From the NCBI GenBank assembly GCA_905198825.1, contig CAJKEF010000082.1:1-5822 (forward strand): DNA of 5,822 nt, given 5' to 3'. The translations under genes and the position numbers were made by a program. The first letter of the stretch is position 1, and every line of letters starts with the position of its first letter. This DNA comes from an uncultured Collinsella sp. Lineage in GTDB: Bacteria; Actinomycetota; Coriobacteriia; Coriobacteriales; Coriobacteriaceae. The notes below the pieces were generated by a model. It was not told the DNA's origin. It saw nothing but the letters and a program-made list of their open reading frames with translations, and ran no database searches. Shown piece after piece: positions 4,283 through 5,822 of this stretch.

Positions 4283-5686
4283 TTAGAAGTCGGCGTTGCC
4301 CACGGTGCGGGGGTGCGGCAGGACGTCGCGGATGTTGCCCACGCCGGTGAGGTACATCACCAAGCGCTCGAAGCCCAGACCGTAGCCGGCGTGCTTGCAG
4401 GAACCGTAGCGGCGCAGGTCAAGGTAGTACTTGTACTGCTCGGGATTCATACCCAGGTCCTTGATACGGGCCTCGAGCAGATCCAGGCGCTCCTCGCGCT
4501 GGGAGCCGCCGATGATCTCGCCGATGCCCGGCACCAGGCAATCGGCGGCGGCGACGGTCTTGCCGTCGTCGTTCATGCGCATATAGAAGGCCTTGATCTC
4601 TGCCGGGTAGTCGGTTACGAAGGTCGGGCGCTTAAAGTGCTCCTCGGTCAGGAAGCGCTCGTGCTCGGTCTGCAGGTCGATGCCCCAGCTCACGGGATAA
4701 TCAAACTGGTGGCCAGCAGCGACTGCCTGCTCCAGGATCTCGATGGCATCGGTGTAGGTAACGCGGGCAAAGTCGGAGTTTGCCACGTGGTCCAGGCGCT
4801 CGATCAGGCCCTTGTCCACAAACTTGTTGAGCATGTTGAGCTCGTCGGGGCAGGTGGCCATGACGTCCTTGAGGACGTACTTGAGCATGGCCTCGGCGTT
4901 ATCCATGTAGTCGTTAAGGTCGGCAAAGGCCATCTCGGGCTCGATCATCCAAAACTCGGCGGCGTGGCGCGTGGTGTTGGAGTTTTCGGCGCGGAAGGTG
5001 GGTCCAAAGGTGTATACGTCGCCAAAGGCCATGGCAAAGTTCTCGGCATTGAGCTGGCCGGACACGGTGAGGCTCGCATGCTTGCCAAAGAAGTCCTGGC
5101 TCCAGTCGACCTCGCCGGACTCGGTGAGGGGCGGATTTTTGGGGTCGAGCGTGGTCACGCGGAACATCTCGCCGGCGCCCTCGCAGTCACTCGTGGTGAT
5201 GATAGGGGTGTTGACGTAGACAAAGCCCTGCTCCTGGAAGAAGCGGTGGATGGCGGCAGCCGCGACAGAGCGGATGCGGAACACGGCGCGGAACAGGTTG
5301 GTGCGCGGGCGCAGGTGCTGCTGGGTGCGCAGGAACTCGACGGTTGCGCGCTTCTTCTGCAGCGGGTAATCCGGGGCGCTGACGCCCTCGACCTCGATGG
5401 AGGTGGCAGAAAGCTCGAAAGGCTGGGGCGCATCGGGGGTCAGCTTGACGGTGCCGGTGCAGATGAGGGCAGCCGAGACGTTTTGATGGGCGATCTCGTC
5501 GTAGTTGTCGAGCGCCTCGCGGTTCATGACGACCTGCAGGTCGCGGAAGCAGCTGCCGTCGTTGAGCGTAACAAAGCCAAAGTTCTTCATGTCGCGGACG
5601 GACTTGACCCAGCCGGCGACGGTGACGGTCTGGCCGCCGAGCGACTCGGCGTCGGCGTAGAGCTGCGCGATTTTGGTGCGGTTCAC
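4283..5686 (-). CDS. asnS: asparaginyl-tRNA synthetase
   Basis: This cytoplasmic class IIb synthetase attaches asparagine to tRNA-Asn using ATP. From the chosen start it has 467 residues, close to the 466 of the E. coli enzyme. The N-terminal OB-fold anticodon-binding domain spans about 16-105 (VTVAGWVKSVRDMKNFGFV, NDGSCFRDLQVV). The catalytic domain has a motif 1 region at about 132-165, motif 2 FRAENSNTTRHAAEF (231-245) followed by EPE (249-251), and motif 3 GLGFER (436-441). It ends PRTVGNADF, matching the usual AsnRS C-terminus. The start is taken as GTG at 5686 because GGGAGG (5696-5691) lies just before it. In-frame ATGs at 5698 and 5722 have no SD, and the one at 5752 lies upstream of the predicted promoter. 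It appears to be a single-gene unit with its own terminator. Its leader is too short for a T-box. Confidence 0.97.
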   Translation of the reverse strand: MNRTKIAQLYADAESLGGQTVTVAGWVKSVRDMKNFGFVTLNDGSCFRDLQVVMNREALDNYDEIAHQNVSAALICTGTVKLTPDAPQPFELSATSIEVEGVSAPDYPLQKKRATVEFLRTQQHLRPRTNLFRAVFRIRSVAAAAIHRFFQEQGFVYVNTPIITTSDCEGAGEMFRVTTLDPKNPPLTESGEVDWSQDFFGKHASLTVSGQLNAENFAMAFGDVYTFGPTFRAENSNTTRHAAEFWMIEPEMAFADLNDYMDNAEAMLKYVLKDVMATCPDELNMLNKFVDKGLIERLDHVANSDFARVTYTDAIEILEQAVAAGHQFDYPVSWGIDLQTEHERFLTEEHFKRPTFVTDYPAEIKAFYMRMNDDGKTVAAADCLVPGIGEIIGGSQREERLDLLEARIKDLGMNPEQYKYYLDLRRYGSCKHAGYGLGFERLVMYLTGVGNIRDVLPHPRTVGNADF

Positions 5687-5690
5687 GTAT

Positions 5691-5696
5691 CCTCCC
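5691..5696 (-). promoter_or_regulatory. ribosome binding site that decides the asnS start
   Basis: GGGAGG on the minus strand lies 4 nt before the GTG at 5686, a slightly short spacing. It overlaps the in-frame ATG at 5698-5696, which itself has no purine-rich site upstream. This makes GTG the likelier start, and the resulting protein length matches the family. Confidence 0.65.
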
Positions 5697-5732
5697 ATAA
5701 CGGTTGAATGATAGTTATCCATACAGTTCGAT

Positions 5733-5741
5733 ATTCTAGCA
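5733..5741 (-). promoter_or_regulatory. extended -10 promoter element of asnS
   Basis: TGCTAGAAT on the minus strand fits the extended -10 pattern (TG, one base, then TAGAAT, five of six to consensus). No good -35 hexamer is visible 16-18 bp upstream, as is common for extended -10 promoters. The expected transcript start near 5726 gives a leader of about 40 nt to the GTG at 5686. Confidence 0.55.
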
Positions 5742-5793
5742 GCTCGGCTCATTTGGGCTATACAGATAAGGCATTGGCGAGATGGTTTTTCAA

Positions 5794-5822
5794 ACGAAAA
5801 GCGCCCGCGGCCAAATGGTCGC
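5794..5822 (-). terminator. partial terminator of an off-window gene at the right edge
   Basis: GCGGCC (5807-5812) pairs with GGTCGC (5817-5822) around the loop AAAT, with one G-T wobble. The inner stem is complete, but the partner of GCGCCC (5801-5806) would lie beyond the window. On the minus strand the stem is followed by TTTTCGTTT (5800-5792). This looks like the 3' side of an intrinsic terminator for a gene to the right, which would make asnS independently transcribed. Confidence 0.5.

Noticed and set aside
4256..5707. A 483-codon open frame on the plus strand, antisense to almost all of asnS
   Set aside because: The minus strand encodes an unmistakable AsnRS. The antisense product is low-complexity, rich in Val, Gly, Leu and Ala with no recognisable domain, which is typical of a mirror frame in GC-rich genes.

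Overview
The window looks like ordinary chromosomal DNA from a moderately GC-rich bacterium. I infer Actinomycetota, class Coriobacteriia, probably a Collinsella-like gut bacterium, from the protein sequences, base composition and compact layout. I could not run a search to confirm this. Every gene I can support lies on the minus strand, so transcription runs from right to left as the sequence is printed.

Layout in transcription order. At the right edge there is half of a terminator for an off-window gene. Next comes asnS (asparaginyl-tRNA synthetase), with an extended -10 promoter, a probable GTG start and a strong terminator. A spacer of about 180 bp between that terminator and the next gene carries nested repeats. 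It leads to a gene for an HTH/WYL-type transcriptional regulator, whose Shine-Dalgarno (SD) sequence lies inside one arm of a 10-bp inverted repeat. A 160-bp spacer then carries a promoter and a leader hairpin. It is followed by a three-gene ABC importer: a substrate-binding lipoprotein, a permease and an ATPase. The operon ends in two consecutive terminator hairpins. At the left edge are the first codons of another minus-strand gene.

The importer proteins belong to the family whose few characterised members take up aromatic amino acids (tryptophan or tyrosine). The binding protein would capture substrate outside the membrane, the permease dimer would form the channel and the ATPase dimer would power it. 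A 203-bp gap with an 11-bp perfect hairpin separates the binding-protein gene from the permease gene, while the permease and ATPase genes overlap by 8 bp. This fits higher expression of the binding protein. The WYL regulator just upstream is a natural candidate to control the importer, but that is inferred from position only.

I see no mobile element, CRISPR array, RNA gene, T-box or defence system, and no sign of a new multi-gene system. The points most worth a second look are the regulatory structures around the WYL gene and in the importer's intergenic regions.
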